From Paenibacillus sp. 1011MAR3C5 (GTDB taxonomy: Bacteria; Bacillota; Bacilli; Paenibacillales; Paenibacillaceae): a DNA stretch of 64,000 nucleotides. Below the pieces are notes generated by a model that worked only from the letters and a program-made list of their open reading frames with translations, searched no databases and was not told the origin of the DNA. The DNA is taken from NCBI RefSeq assembly GCF_003591485.1, contig NZ_QZCF01000001.1:558001-622000 (forward strand), read 5' to 3'. The position numbers and the translations under genes are program-made. This document shows, in pieces, positions 27,605 to 36,192 of the stretch (positions within the stretch are counted from its first letter, which is position 1; each line of letters starts with the position of its first letter).

Positions 27605-28537
27605 TCAATACACTTGTTCCTTATAAAAGAAGCCGTAGCTTAGCTCGCGCTTCGGATCTTGCACTTCCTTGATCGAATCGAGCCACTCCTCTTGGAAGCG
27701 ATAGCCTTCCGGATCAGCCAAATACGAATCAATCGCTCTGCGATAGACGCTAACGACTCTCTCATTGTATTCGACCGATTTCATGATGCCTTCGATCTTG
27801 AAGCTATCGACTGAGACTGCCAGCAGCTCATGCAAATTTTCCAACATGCAGATGTCGCTGGAGCTCATCACATGCGTGCCGTTGTCATCCTCGAAGATCG
27901 GATAACGCTCGTCGGGACGATCCGCTTCCATCATATACAGCCCGCGCTCCAGGTCGGCATCCGGGATGCGTTCCGGTTCGCCTTTATGCTCCAGGTAGCT
28001 GTGCACCAAGGAACGTTTGGAGTGATAGATATTCGTCATGCCATGCACTTGAACTTGAATCTCAAGCGGAGACTTTGCTTTCGTATCTTCTATCTGCTCC
28101 ATATTGAGCTCCCGCGCAAGCACATACCGGGTTGCGCCTCTGCGCGCCCAGTATTCGGCCGTTGCGAAGTTCGTCGAGGTCATCTCCGTATTCCAATGCA
28201 GCGCCATGCCGGGCGCATAAGACTTCGCAGCCATTAACACGGCAGGATCGCCGAATACGATGGCGTCTACTCCCGCTTCATGAAGGAACGCCACATAATC
28301 GGGCAGCTCCGCCAAAGCGGCGTTATCGATGATATTGTTGACTGCTGCGTAGATTCGAACACCTTTCGCTTTTGCCAGGCTAACGGCTTCCTTCATCATT
28401 TCTCTCGAGAATTCACCGGCAAGCCGAGTCCCGTAACGGGACTCGCCAATAACGAACGCGTCGGCGCCGGCAGCCATTAGCCGGGACAGCTCTTCAAGAG
28501 ACGATGCGGTGGCAAGCAATTCAGGTTTGTACGTCAT
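27605..28537 (-). CDS. trhP1: U32-family protein TrhP1 (YrrN), cysteine-cluster-free partner
   Basis: A protein of 310 residues; ATG after AGGAG. It is homologous to the downstream gene (ELLATASSLEELSRLMAAGAD matches ELLAPAGNLEKLKFAIHYGAD), but it is shorter and lacks the cysteine cluster: the equivalent region reads VHGMTNIYHSKRSLVHSYL. This asymmetric pair is what B. subtilis has (YrrN/YrrO). It probably acts with TrhP2 in 5-hydroxyuridine formation at tRNA wobble positions. The trmR (yrrM) gene that precedes it in B. subtilis is missing here; mltG lies directly upstream. Confidence 0.86.
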   Translation of the reverse strand: MTYKPELLATASSLEELSRLMAAGADAFVIGESRYGTRLAGEFSREMMKEAVSLAKAKGVRIYAAVNNIIDNAALAELPDYVAFLHEAGVDAIVFGDPAVLMAAKSYAPGMALHWNTEMTSTNFATAEYWARRGATRYVLARELNMEQIEDTKAKSPLEIQVQVHGMTNIYHSKRSLVHSYLEHKGEPERIPDADLERGLYMMEADRPDERYPIFEDDNGTHVMSSSDICMLENLHELLAVSVDSFKIEGIMKSVEYNERVVSVYRRAIDSYLADPEGYRFQEEWLDSIKEVQDPKRELSYGFFYKEQVY

Positions 28538-28602
28538 TTTGTTTCTCCTTCATCTATCTTCTAGGGGGTCAAGCCCTATAGCTGGCATCCACCGCGTATT
28601 GA

Positions 28603-29727
28603 TTACTGCGTTGTTTTTTCACTCAATGCGATGTTTTTCTGATGCTCCTTGAACGTCTCTGCGAACAGATGCGTCTGGGAGCCGTCCTTCTTCGTCACAT
28701 AGAAGAGATACTTGGTGTCCGCAGGATACAAGGCCGCTTCAATTGAAGCAATGCTCGGACTTGCAATCGGTCCCGGCGGCAAGCCGTCTATTTTGTACGT
28801 ATTATAAGGACTGTTGATTTCCAGATCCGAAAGCGACAAGCGAGCCTTCGGCGTATCCAGCGCATATTGGACCGTAGCATCGATCTGCAGTCGCATAGGG
28901 GCGGCAATCCGGTTGTAGATGACACCGGCTACGAGAGCACGCTCCTCGTCAACGACAACCTCGCGTTCAACCAGCGACGCGATTGTCAGGATGTCATGCA
29001 GCGTTCTGCCCGAAGCCTCCATGGCATCCTGCCAGCCTTCCGGCAAAGCGCTAAGCTTGCGATCGGTCTCCGTCAGCATCCGGATAATGATATCTTCCTC
29101 CGTGCTTTCCTTCTTCATCTCATACGTCTCCGGGAATAGGTATCCTTCCAGACGCTTGTGCAGTTTATCCGTCTTCGGCAAGCCGCGAACCGTCTCCGCA
29201 TCTCCCCAAGCGCGATCCGTCTCGGCCAGCTCCAGAAACTTGTCTTTATTAATTAACCCCTCGGCCGCCAGCTTGTCCGCGATCTGCAGAACCGTGAAGC
29301 CCTCCGGAATCGTGAACCTGATGGTCTCTTCCGCAATCGTATCTCCAGCGTTCAGCTTGGCGATAACCGCAGATTTGTCCATGCCGGGCTGCAGCTCATA
29401 TGTGCCAGCCTGAAACTTGGACCCTTCATCTTTCAGCTTCAAATAATAACTGAATACAAAACCATTTTTTATAATGCCATTCTCTTCAAGCAGATCGGCC
29501 ACTGAATTGGCGGACATGCCCCGCGTAATCGTCACCTGCTTCATCTCGCCCTTCGACGTAGGTTGAAGATTGTTCCACAAGTAAAAAGCCGCACCGCCGG
29601 CGACCAGAACCATGATACCTACCAGGCTGACAAAAACCCATAAATTAATGAGCCATGTTCTAGGCTTCTGATTCTTGCTCCGTTTTTTCTTTTTTTTCTG
29701 CGTTTGCTTCTCTTCCATCGTATCCAA
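28603..29727 (-). CDS. mltG: Endolytic murein transglycosylase MltG
   Basis: A protein of 374 residues. TTG at 29727 with AGAGGGTG upstream; an ATG three codons later is the alternative. A Lys-rich cytoplasmic head (residues 8-20) leads to one membrane helix (about 28-52), a LysM-like subdomain and the YceG/MltG catalytic domain. The catalytic Glu is E254 in ASLVEREV, followed by QIDATVQYAL and the SPYNTY and GLPPGPI blocks. It cleaves nascent glycan strands outside the membrane and helps set chain length with the elongation machinery. A terminator-like hairpin lies only 30 nt upstream of the start. Confidence 0.93.
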   Translation of the reverse strand: MDTMEEKQTQKKKKKRSKNQKPRTWLINLWVFVSLVGIMVLVAGGAAFYLWNNLQPTSKGEMKQVTITRGMSANSVADLLEENGIIKNGFVFSYYLKLKDEGSKFQAGTYELQPGMDKSAVIAKLNAGDTIAEETIRFTIPEGFTVLQIADKLAAEGLINKDKFLELAETDRAWGDAETVRGLPKTDKLHKRLEGYLFPETYEMKKESTEEDIIIRMLTETDRKLSALPEGWQDAMEASGRTLHDILTIASLVEREVVVDEERALVAGVIYNRIAAPMRLQIDATVQYALDTPKARLSLSDLEINSPYNTYKIDGLPPGPIASPSIASIEAALYPADTKYLFYVTKKDGSQTHLFAETFKEHQKNIALSEKTTQ

Positions 29728-29756
29728 CCAATCGCACCCTCTTCTGCAAGTTTCCG

Positions 29757-29786
29757 AAAAAAAGAGCGGTGGTAAGCCGCCCTTTT
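29757..29786 (-). terminator. Terminator between the DUF1292 pair and mltG
   Basis: Arms AAAAGAGCGG (29760-29769) and CCGCCCTTTT (29777-29786), one G-U pair, then a T-run on the minus strand. It ends the ireB-ruvX-DUF1292 unit, but lies so close to mltG that it may work as a partial terminator. Confidence 0.75.
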
Positions 29787-29835
29787 GGTTCCACTATACG
29801 AATGTATTTATTGCGCAATGACAAGCTGCCTGAGG

Positions 29836-30147
29836 CTATGGACGTTCTTCCCCGTCAAACAGCAGGTCGTCATAGGCTTCCGAGACTGATTCCCATTCCT
29901 CATCATCTTCAATCGTCTCCAGATGAGGCTCATTGGAGTCCAAATTGATGCGGAACAGCTCAACCTCGTCTTCGGCGCGCATCGCCTCGCTTTGCAGCGC
30001 GACATACTGGACCTCGCCTAGCCGGAACTCAGCCTTAATACGGAAAAATTCCGCCGTTCCGTCTTCGGATACAAGCTCAACCTCGCTGCCGAACAGCTCC
30101 TTCAAGCGGCTTAACCGTTCCGGATTGTTGTGGGAAACATCTGCCAT
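29836..30147 (-). CDS. DUF1292 acidic protein, second copy
   Basis: A protein of 103 residues. ATG at 30147 overlaps the upstream TAA by one base (TAATG) and follows GGAGGAG, so translation is probably coupled. It is acidic and homologous to its upstream neighbour: both share an F-R-I/E-V block, then LETIEDDEEWESVSEAYDDLL, which matches LYTIEDEEEWNMVEETFNTLL. B. subtilis has one such protein (YrzB) at this locus; function unknown. A longer reading frame upstream is discarded because it overlaps the neighbour without a ribosome site. Confidence 0.8.
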   Translation of the reverse strand: MADVSHNNPERLSRLKELFGSEVELVSEDGTAEFFRIKAEFRLGEVQYVALQSEAMRAEDEVELFRINLDSNEPHLETIEDDEEWESVSEAYDDLLFDGEERP

Positions 30148-30443
30148 TAGTCCTGCTCCTCCAACTCGCCGAGCAGCGTGTTGAACGTTTCCTCGACCAT
30201 GTTCCATTCTTCTTCGTCTTCAATCGTATACAGTTTCAGGTCGTCACCGTCTTCTTCATAACGGAACGCATAGACTTCGTCTTCCTCGTCGTCTGCGCCG
30301 ATTAGCGGCACTACCATCATATATTTCTGATCCGAATCATCTACCTCGAACTTCATGATGACTTCGAATTCCTCTTCATTGCCCTCTTCATCCGGAATAT
30401 AAATGATTTCCGGCTCTTCGTACTGCATGTCGTCCTTTGTCAT
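30147..30443 (-). CDS. DUF1292 acidic protein, YrzB-like
   Basis: A protein of 98 residues; ATG at 30443 with AAAGGTGAGG upstream. It is very acidic (many Glu/Asp), with EIIYIPDEEGNEEEFEVIMKF followed by a VYAFRYEEDGDD strand and the IEDEEEWNMVEE ending. It is conserved next to ruvX in Bacillales (yrzB), but no function is established. It lies 8 bp after ruvX and is coupled to a second copy. Confidence 0.88.
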   Translation of the reverse strand: MTKDDMQYEEPEIIYIPDEEGNEEEFEVIMKFEVDDSDQKYMMVVPLIGADDEEDEVYAFRYEEDGDDLKLYTIEDEEEWNMVEETFNTLLGELEEQD

Positions 30444-30451
30444 CGTTACCC

Positions 30452-30868
30452 TCACCTTTTCGTTTTAGAATCGAGATAATTTTGCAAGATGATCGTTGCG
30501 GCCATCTTGTCTATGACTAGCTTTCGCTTCTTCCGGCTGACGTCCGCTTCCAGGAGCGTTCGCTCGGCAGCTACCGTTGTCAGCCTTTCATCCCAAAGGT
30601 GAACTGGTATTTCCAACTTCTGCCTAATCTGCTCGGCAAATGCGATGCAAATTTCGCCACGCGGGCCGATGGATCCATTCATATTCTTCGGTAAACCGAC
30701 CACGATTTCGGATACTTCATGTTCCTTTGCCAGCTCGGATAACCGATCCAGTTCTCCTCCGTCGCGTCGTTTTTCCACGACTGTGATGCCTTGAGCCGTC
30801 CATCGAAAGGCGTCACTGATCGCCACTCCAATATTGCGGTCCCCATAGTCCAGTCCCATCACTCTCAT
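30452..30868 (-). CDS. ruvX: RuvX/YqgF family putative Holliday junction resolvase or pre-16S rRNA nuclease
   Basis: A protein of 138 residues, the usual size. An RNase H-like fold is indicated by MGLDYGDRNIGVAISD (first catalytic Asp), VGLPKNMNG, and WDERLTTVAAER, with a late IDKMAA-x-IILQ helix carrying the last acidic residue. E. coli YqgF processes the 5' end of 16S rRNA, and the family is also proposed to resolve recombination junctions. The order ireB-ruvX-DUF1292 matches yrzL-yrrK-yrzB of B. subtilis, so this is the yrrK orthologue. Confidence 0.93.
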   Translation of the reverse strand: MRVMGLDYGDRNIGVAISDAFRWTAQGITVVEKRRDGGELDRLSELAKEHEVSEIVVGLPKNMNGSIGPRGEICIAFAEQIRQKLEIPVHLWDERLTTVAAERTLLEADVSRKKRKLVIDKMAATIILQNYLDSKTKR

Positions 30869-30887
30869 CTAATTGTCCGGCTCCTTG

Positions 30888-31151
30888 TTATTGTTTCTTG
30901 TGCTGCAAGTAAAACCGGACCAACTCTTCGATCAATTCGTCGCGTTCCTTCTTGCGGATCAAACTTCTGGCGTTGTTGTGCCGCGGAATATACGCGGGAT
31001 CTCCGGACAGCAAATACCCAACGATCTGGTTAATTGGATTATATTCCTTCTCCAGCAATGCTTCATGCACGCTAAGAAGAATATCTCCAGAAGAAGTCTC
31101 CACCCCCTCAGCCTTCACGTTAAACTTCATTGTTTGGTCCATAGAACTCAT
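30888..31151 (-). CDS. ireB: IreB family regulatory phosphoprotein
   Basis: A protein of 87 residues; ATG at 31151 with CGAGGTG 6 nt upstream. It matches the DUF965/IreB pattern: MDQTMKFNV near the start, [19 protein letters not shown] in the middle and [17 protein letters not shown] at the end. In Enterococcus, IreB is phosphorylated by the PASTA kinase IreK and modulates cephalosporin resistance; the B. subtilis equivalent is YrzL. The early Thr residues are the likely phosphosites, by analogy. Located between alaS and ruvX as in other Bacillales. Confidence 0.92.
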   Translation of the reverse strand: MSSMDQTMKFNVKAEGVETSSGDILLSVHEALLEKEYNPINQIVGYLLSGDPAYIPRHNNARSLIRKKERDELIEELVRFYLQHKKQ

Positions 31152-31203
31152 CAACAGCACCTCGCTTTCCAAAAAACCGTCAAAAAGACATTGCCTAGCA
31201 CTA

Positions 31204-33837
31204 TCATATCACATTCGCCCGGTTAACAACCAGTTCTTCCGCAACTTTCAGCGCTTCGTCCAGCTTCGTAATATCCTTGCCGCCTGCTTGGGCCATGTCT
31301 GGGCGACCGCCGCCGTTGCCGCCGCAGACGATCGCTGCTTGCTTGATGATCTGTCCGGCATGGAAGCCCTTCTTCACGAGATCAGCGGATACCGCCGCCG
31401 CAAGATTGACCTTGTCGTCCGCTACCGCGCCCAGCACGATAACGCTTGCGCCGAGTTTCGGCTTCAGCTCGTCTACGATGCCCCGCAGCGCATCCATCGA
31501 CGGCGCATTCACCTTCGCGCACAATACCGTCACTTCGCCTGCCTTCACCGCTTGCGATTCAAGAGACCCCGCCTCGATCCGGCTCAGCTTCGCCTGCAGC
31601 GATTCGTTCTCGCGGGACAGCTCCTTCAGCTGCGCATTCAGACCATCAATACGCTTCGGCACGTCAGCTACGCCTGACTTCAGCAGCGCTGCCGATTGCT
31701 TGAGCAATTCCACCTGCTCCTCGTAATACGTATAAGCATGTCTTCCGGTTACAGCTTCTATGCGGCGAACACCGGAGCCGATGCCGCTCTCTCCGAGCAG
31801 CTTGAACAATCCGATCTGAGAGGTGTTGCGAACATGGCAGCCTCCGCATAGCTCAAGGCTGTAATCGCCAACACGCACGACGCGCACGACATCGCCGTAT
31901 TTCTCGCCGAACAGCGCCATTGCGCCCATCGCCTTCGCTTCTGCCAGCGACTTGTTCGAGATGTCGACATCCGTGCCCAGCCAGATTTGCTCATTCACTT
32001 TGCGTTCGATCTCTGCAAGCTCTTCGGCTGTAACGCTGCCGAAATGAGAGAAGTCGAAGCGCAGACGGTCGGTCTCGACCAGGGAGCCGGCCTGATTCAC
32101 GTGATCGCCCAGCACTTCCTTAAGCGCTTTGTGAAGCAAGTGCGTCGCCGTATGATTTTTAATAATATCTTCGCGCGCACTCTTGTCGATCGCCGATTGC
32201 ACGGTTGCGCCAGCTTTGGCTGTACCGGATACCACAACCGCATGATGAACCGTCTGACCGTGCGGAGCCTTGGATACATTCTCTACGCGAAGCTCGAAGC
32301 CGTCGCCCGTAATTGTGCCGCGGTCCGCGATCTGTCCGCCGCTCTCTGCATAGAACGGTGTGCGGTCAAGCAGCACCAGCACCTGGCTGCCTTCGCCAGC
32401 CTCTTGAACGAATGCGTCGCCCAGTACGATACCCTTAATCTGGGAGTCAGTTATCAGATCAGTATAGCCAACAAATTCACTTTTATCCGTATACTCGGAC
32501 AGCGGTCCGCCCTGCACCTTCATGCTTTCGGTCTCACGGCGCCCGCCGCGTCCGCGCTCGCGCTGAAGCTCCATCTCAGCGTCGAAGCCCTCGCGGTCCA
32601 CAGTCATGCCATGCTCAGCTGCAAAGTCCTCCGTCAGGTCGAACGGGAAGCCGTACGTATCATACAAGCGGAATGCATCAGCACCTTGGATGATCGTGCT
32701 CTCAGCCGATTTGGCGGAAGCCACGATGTCGGACAGCATTGCCAGTCCGTCGGATAACGTCTCGTGGAAGCGCTCCTCCTCCGTACGGATGACGCGCTCA
32801 ATGAATTCGCGCTTCTCGACCACTTCGGAGTAGTACACGCCCATTACGTCGCCCACGACCGAAGTCAGCTCATAGAGGAACGGACGATCCACACCCAGCT
32901 TCTTGCCGTAGCGAACCGCACGGCGAAGCAGTCTGCGGATAATGTAGCCGCGGCCTTCGTTCGACGGCATAACCCCGTCGCCGACGGAGAATACCACTGT
33001 ACGAATATGGTCGGCAATTACTTTAAGCGCCACATCCTGCTCTTCGTTCGACTTGTACGTTACGCCTGCAATTTCGCAAGTGCGGTCGATGATCGGACGG
33101 AACAGATCTGTGTCGAAGTTCGAATCCACGTCCTGCAGGATAGAAGCAAAACGTTCAAGACCTGCGCCTGTATCGATATTTTTGCTCGGCAGCGGCGTGT
33201 AGCTGCCGTCTTTGTTATGGTTGAATTGGGAGAATACGAGGTTCCATACTTCCAGGAATCGCTCGTTCTCGCCGCCCGGCCAGCACTCTGGATCGGACAG
33301 GTCGCCGTACTTGTCGCCACGGTCGTAGAAAATCTCCGTACAAGGACCGCAAGGTCCCTCGCCGATATCCCAGAAGTTCTCCTCCAGCTTGTAGATACGC
33401 TCAGCCGGCAGGCCGATCTTCTCATTCCAGAAGCGGAATGCTTCTTCGTCTTCCGGATAGACCGTTACGGACAGACGCTCCGGATCGAAGCCGATCCACT
33501 TCTTGTCTGTCAGGAACTCCCATGCCCAGGTGATCACTTCTTCTTTGAAGTAATCGCCGATGGAGAAGTTGCCCAGCATCTCGAAGAACGTATGGTGGCG
33601 GCGGGTTTTGCCGACGTTCTCGATATCATTGGTACGGATACACTTCTGCGAGTTGGCAATCCGCGGATTCTCCGGGATAACGCGGCCGTCAAAGTATTGC
33701 TTCAGCGGCGCCATGCCCGCATTGATCCATAGCAGGGAGGGATCGTTATGCGGCACGAGCGAAGCGCTCGGCTCGATCTTATGCCCCTTCTCTTCAAAAA
33801 ACTGCAGCCACTTGGCTCTGATTTCACTTGCTTTCAT
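31204..33837 (-). CDS. alaS: Alanyl-tRNA synthetase
   Basis: A protein of 877 residues, full length. The class II catalytic core opens [19 protein letters not shown] and contains [21 protein letters not shown] and [11 protein letters not shown]. The tRNA-recognition region, editing domain and C-Ala coiled coil follow. The editing-site zinc ligands are visible as H562-TAT-H566 and C664-GG-C667-H668, and the glycine-rich C-terminal [15 protein letters not shown] is intact. It charges tRNA-Ala and clears mischarged Ser/Gly. Expression is probably controlled by the T-box leader upstream, driven by a consensus promoter. Confidence 0.98.
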   Translation of the reverse strand: MKASEIRAKWLQFFEEKGHKIEPSASLVPHNDPSLLWINAGMAPLKQYFDGRVIPENPRIANSQKCIRTNDIENVGKTRRHHTFFEMLGNFSIGDYFKEEVITWAWEFLTDKKWIGFDPERLSVTVYPEDEEAFRFWNEKIGLPAERIYKLEENFWDIGEGPCGPCTEIFYDRGDKYGDLSDPECWPGGENERFLEVWNLVFSQFNHNKDGSYTPLPSKNIDTGAGLERFASILQDVDSNFDTDLFRPIIDRTCEIAGVTYKSNEEQDVALKVIADHIRTVVFSVGDGVMPSNEGRGYIIRRLLRRAVRYGKKLGVDRPFLYELTSVVGDVMGVYYSEVVEKREFIERVIRTEEERFHETLSDGLAMLSDIVASAKSAESTIIQGADAFRLYDTYGFPFDLTEDFAAEHGMTVDREGFDAEMELQRERGRGGRRETESMKVQGGPLSEYTDKSEFVGYTDLITDSQIKGIVLGDAFVQEAGEGSQVLVLLDRTPFYAESGGQIADRGTITGDGFELRVENVSKAPHGQTVHHAVVVSGTAKAGATVQSAIDKSAREDIIKNHTATHLLHKALKEVLGDHVNQAGSLVETDRLRFDFSHFGSVTAEELAEIERKVNEQIWLGTDVDISNKSLAEAKAMGAMALFGEKYGDVVRVVRVGDYSLELCGGCHVRNTSQIGLFKLLGESGIGSGVRRIEAVTGRHAYTYYEEQVELLKQSAALLKSGVADVPKRIDGLNAQLKELSRENESLQAKLSRIEAGSLESQAVKAGEVTVLCAKVNAPSMDALRGIVDELKPKLGASVIVLGAVADDKVNLAAAVSADLVKKGFHAGQIIKQAAIVCGGNGGGRPDMAQAGGKDITKLDEALKVAEELVVNRANVI

Positions 33838-33869
33838 CGACGATAGCCTCCTATAGGTTCTGTATTCTG

Positions 33870-34140
33870 AAAAATAAAAAAGCCCCTGTCAAATGACAGG
33901 GACGAATCGATATCGCGGTACCACCCTGGTTATCGCGCAGCATGCGCAATCTCCTTAGCGGACGATAACGGGTCCAGCCGGTGAAGTTCATTCACACTCC
34001 GAAAGTAGCTTTCGGCCATTTACGCACATAAACGCTCTCTCAACCGACGCATATCGCCGCACTTGGCAACTGCGAAGAAGCATTCTCTCTGGATGGCTTG
34101 CTATGGCTTACTTCATTTCATCATCGTGTTCAATTATATA
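33870..34140 (-). ncRNA. T-box riboswitch leader of alaS
   Basis: On the minus strand the leader carries the T-box core AGGGTGGTACCGCG (33927-33914). A terminator follows, with arms CCCTGTCA / TGACAGGG (33884-33901) and a U-rich run through 33870. An AGAGAG-containing stem I region lies at its 5' end. Uncharged tRNA-Ala should stabilise the antiterminator and allow alaS transcription. The exact Ala specifier triplet was not resolved by eye. Confidence 0.93.
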
Positions 34141-34146
34141 CGACAA

Positions 34147-34175
34147 ATTATAACTTTGCCCCTGTAGACTGTCAA
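34147..34175 (-). promoter_or_regulatory. Consensus SigA promoter of the alaS leader
   Basis: Minus strand TTGACA (34175-34170), a 17-nt spacer and TATAAT (34152-34147): a perfect consensus promoter. Its -35 hexamer overlaps the stop codon of the upstream yrrI gene. Confidence 0.93.
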
Positions 34176-35242
34176 ATAATCTTTCGCCGCACGTAGTAGG
34201 CGAACATATGCTGTACAATGACTTTGCAGGCTGCAAAGATCGGCACAGCCAGAATCATGCCCACGATGCCCGCAATCTCCCCGCCTACCAGCAAGGCGAA
34301 GATAATGAGCAGCGGATGCAGATGGAGCGTTCTGCCCACCACTTGCGGCGAGATGACATTGCCCTCTAGAATTTGACAAGCCGTATTCACAATCGCCACA
34401 AGAATCATCATTTTCAGCGAAACGGTCGATGCCATCAACAACGCGGGCGCGGCCCCGAAGAAGGGTCCCAGATAGGGAATTACGTTTGTAATCGCCACTA
34501 TGCTGGCCAGCAGAAGCGCATACGGCATGCCGATGAACAAATAGCCGGTATAAGCCAATATGCCGACGATCAGGCAGACGAGAAACTGGCCTCTGATGTA
34601 GCTGCCCAGCGCATGATCTATATCCTTCATCAGCCTGACCGTATTTTTCCGATGCGACTTCGGCACGTAAGTTATGACCGTTCGCTCGAAGACATCGAAG
34701 TCCTTCAATATATAGAAGGCAAGGAACGGAATGATGAACGCAACAAACACCGTATTCAGCATATTGCCGATATTGTTGATAAAATGCAGTAGCGATTCCG
34801 ACACCCGCTTCTCCATTCCGACCAGCGCCTTGTTCACCCCGTCGCGGAAGCTCTCCGGCAGAAAGGACGTATTGTTAATATCAGTCACCAGATTCTGCGC
34901 CCGCATGGACAGCTCCGGGATATGGCGGTTCAGCTCCTGAATCTGATTCATGAACATCGGGATCATATTGACGAGCAGCACCGTCACCACAGCGCAAAAC
35001 ACCGCATAGATCAACAGCACCGCAATCGTGCGCGGCACCTTCCGCTCATGCAGCAGCGTCACAATCGGATTAAGCACATAGGATATAATCATGGCAATAA
35101 TAAACGGACCGAGCACGGCTTTCAAAAAATCGTAGATTGAGACGATCAGCGGCTTTAGCTGCAATAAGAAGTAGATCGCCACCAAGCTCAATATCAAATA
35201 AACGAGCCATACAAACAACCGGTTTTTTGTGAATCGTTCCAC
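34172..35242 (-). CDS. yrrI: AI-2E family transporter YrrI
   Basis: A protein of 356 residues using the GTG at 35242, which has GGGGGTG 6 nt upstream. Longer readings would add an unlikely soluble, cysteine-containing head. The body has the family pattern: two N-terminal helices, an amphipathic region rich in Asn and Glu, then TNVIPYLGPFFGAAPALLM and a final helix pair. Length and position upstream of alaS match B. subtilis YrrI (about 353 residues). Transport substrate unknown. Confidence 0.88.
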   Translation of the reverse strand: MERFTKNRLFVWLVYLILSLVAIYFLLQLKPLIVSIYDFLKAVLGPFIIAMIISYVLNPIVTLLHERKVPRTIAVLLIYAVFCAVVTVLLVNMIPMFMNQIQELNRHIPELSMRAQNLVTDINNTSFLPESFRDGVNKALVGMEKRVSESLLHFINNIGNMLNTVFVAFIIPFLAFYILKDFDVFERTVITYVPKSHRKNTVRLMKDIDHALGSYIRGQFLVCLIVGILAYTGYLFIGMPYALLLASIVAITNVIPYLGPFFGAAPALLMASTVSLKMMILVAIVNTACQILEGNVISPQVVGRTLHLHPLLIIFALLVGGEIAGIVGMILAVPIFAACKVIVQHMFAYYVRRKII

Positions 35243-35351
35243 CTCTTGCACCCCCGAACATCCCACGCGCAGCTGTCCTTGCCGCATACTGGCAAAGGAA
35301 CTCCTATGTTGTTCAGTATATGTACAAGTCTTGCCAATCATCCTTGGAACG

Positions 35352-35377
35352 CAAAAAAAGACGGCCCTTTGGCCGTC
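35352..35377 (-). terminator. Terminator of the cysteine desulfurase-yrrD-zinc ribbon unit
   Basis: GACGGCC / GGCCGTC arms with a 4-nt loop, followed on the minus strand by seven T. It separates yrrI transcription from the upstream unit. Confidence 0.92.
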
Positions 35378-35409
35378 CCTGGTTGTTCAGTTTAATGTAA
35401 GTTCTCGTA

Positions 35410-35622
35410 TTAATTGATGTGAATTTCTTGCGAGGCGATATCGTCCTCGAAGAACAGATCGTCGAGCGAGCTCAGCGTGCCATCCTCTTCCACCTGATAG
35501 ACGGACATCTTCTCGCCGTTCACCGTCAATTCAATAAAGCAGCCCCAGCAGTAAAATTGGTGGGAACCGATCTTGCCGATATCTTTCGAATTGCAATTCG
35601 GACATCTCAGCATATTCATCAT
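35410..35622 (-). CDS. Small zinc-ribbon protein, function unknown
   Basis: A protein of 70 residues. The ATG at 35622 is 8 nt after AGGGAG; two other ATGs are less well placed. Two Cys pairs, CPNC and CWGC, are spaced like a zinc ribbon in the first 30 residues, followed by an acidic tail (SLDDLFFEDDIAS). I do not recognise an exact family. It lies 12 bp after the yrrD-like gene, so it is co-transcribed with it and the cysteine desulfurase. A structural zinc site is likely; a link to sulfur transfer is only positional. Confidence 0.75.
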   Translation of the reverse strand: MMNMLRCPNCNSKDIGKIGSHQFYCWGCFIELTVNGEKMSVYQVEEDGTLSSLDDLFFEDDIASQEIHIN

Positions 35623-35634
35623 AAACATTTCTCC

Positions 35635-36171
35635 CTATTCTCTGAAATTGGAAGCTGCGACAGGCTCCAATTCCGCTTCACTGACAGCAGGAACGATAAT
35701 CGCGTCTTCCCCGAGCAACACCATATCCGGATCGCTCGGCGCCTTTAGCCACTTACGCCCTTCCATCAGATCCGAAACAAAACCGTCAGTAAGCTCATAG
35801 CCTACTATCTGTGTACCCTGCAAAGGGTAAAAATAAACATCCGACAACAAACCTAACTGGTCGCCGTGTACGGTTACAACCGGCATTCCCTTTAATTTCA
35901 CGACTCCGGTGTAAAAGGCGCGGCTTACTTCCTTGGGCTTCATCGCCATGACGGCTTTCTCGCTTGCGATAATGACGACATCCTCACCGCAGGTGAGCAC
36001 GTCGCTCCAAGCGACAATGCGAACCTTCGCCGCAAACCACTTGCCGTATTCCAGCACGACTCCGTTCAGCTTCCAGTTCTCGTCGAACCAGCAGTCCTTC
36101 ACGGTGCCTACTTGCTTGCCGGAATGTATGACGATGACCGGGAGCCCGATCAGCTGTTGAAGTTTGATCAC
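35635..36171 (-). CDS. yrrD: PRC-barrel protein YrrD-like
   Basis: A protein of 178 residues with two PRC-barrel domains: LIGLPVIVIHSGKQVGTVKDC at the N-terminus, and LKGMPVVTVHGDQLGLLSDV near residue 93. PRC barrels mediate protein or RNA contacts (for example in RimM). B. subtilis YrrD lies in the same chromosomal neighbourhood, but between recD2 and glnQHMP. Here it directly follows the cysteine desulfurase gene (21 bp). Function unknown. Confidence 0.85.
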   Translation of the reverse strand: MIKLQQLIGLPVIVIHSGKQVGTVKDCWFDENWKLNGVVLEYGKWFAAKVRIVAWSDVLTCGEDVVIIASEKAVMAMKPKEVSRAFYTGVVKLKGMPVVTVHGDQLGLLSDVYFYPLQGTQIVGYELTDGFVSDLMEGRKWLKAPSDPDMVLLGEDAIIVPAVSEAELEPVAASNFRE

Positions 36172-36192
36172 TTTGGCCGGAAGCCTCCTAAC

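Noticed and set aside
26382..27626. 414-codon plus-strand frame opposite the U32 gene
   Set aside because: Antisense shadow of trhP2, which has family motifs and a ribosome site; the plus frame has neither.
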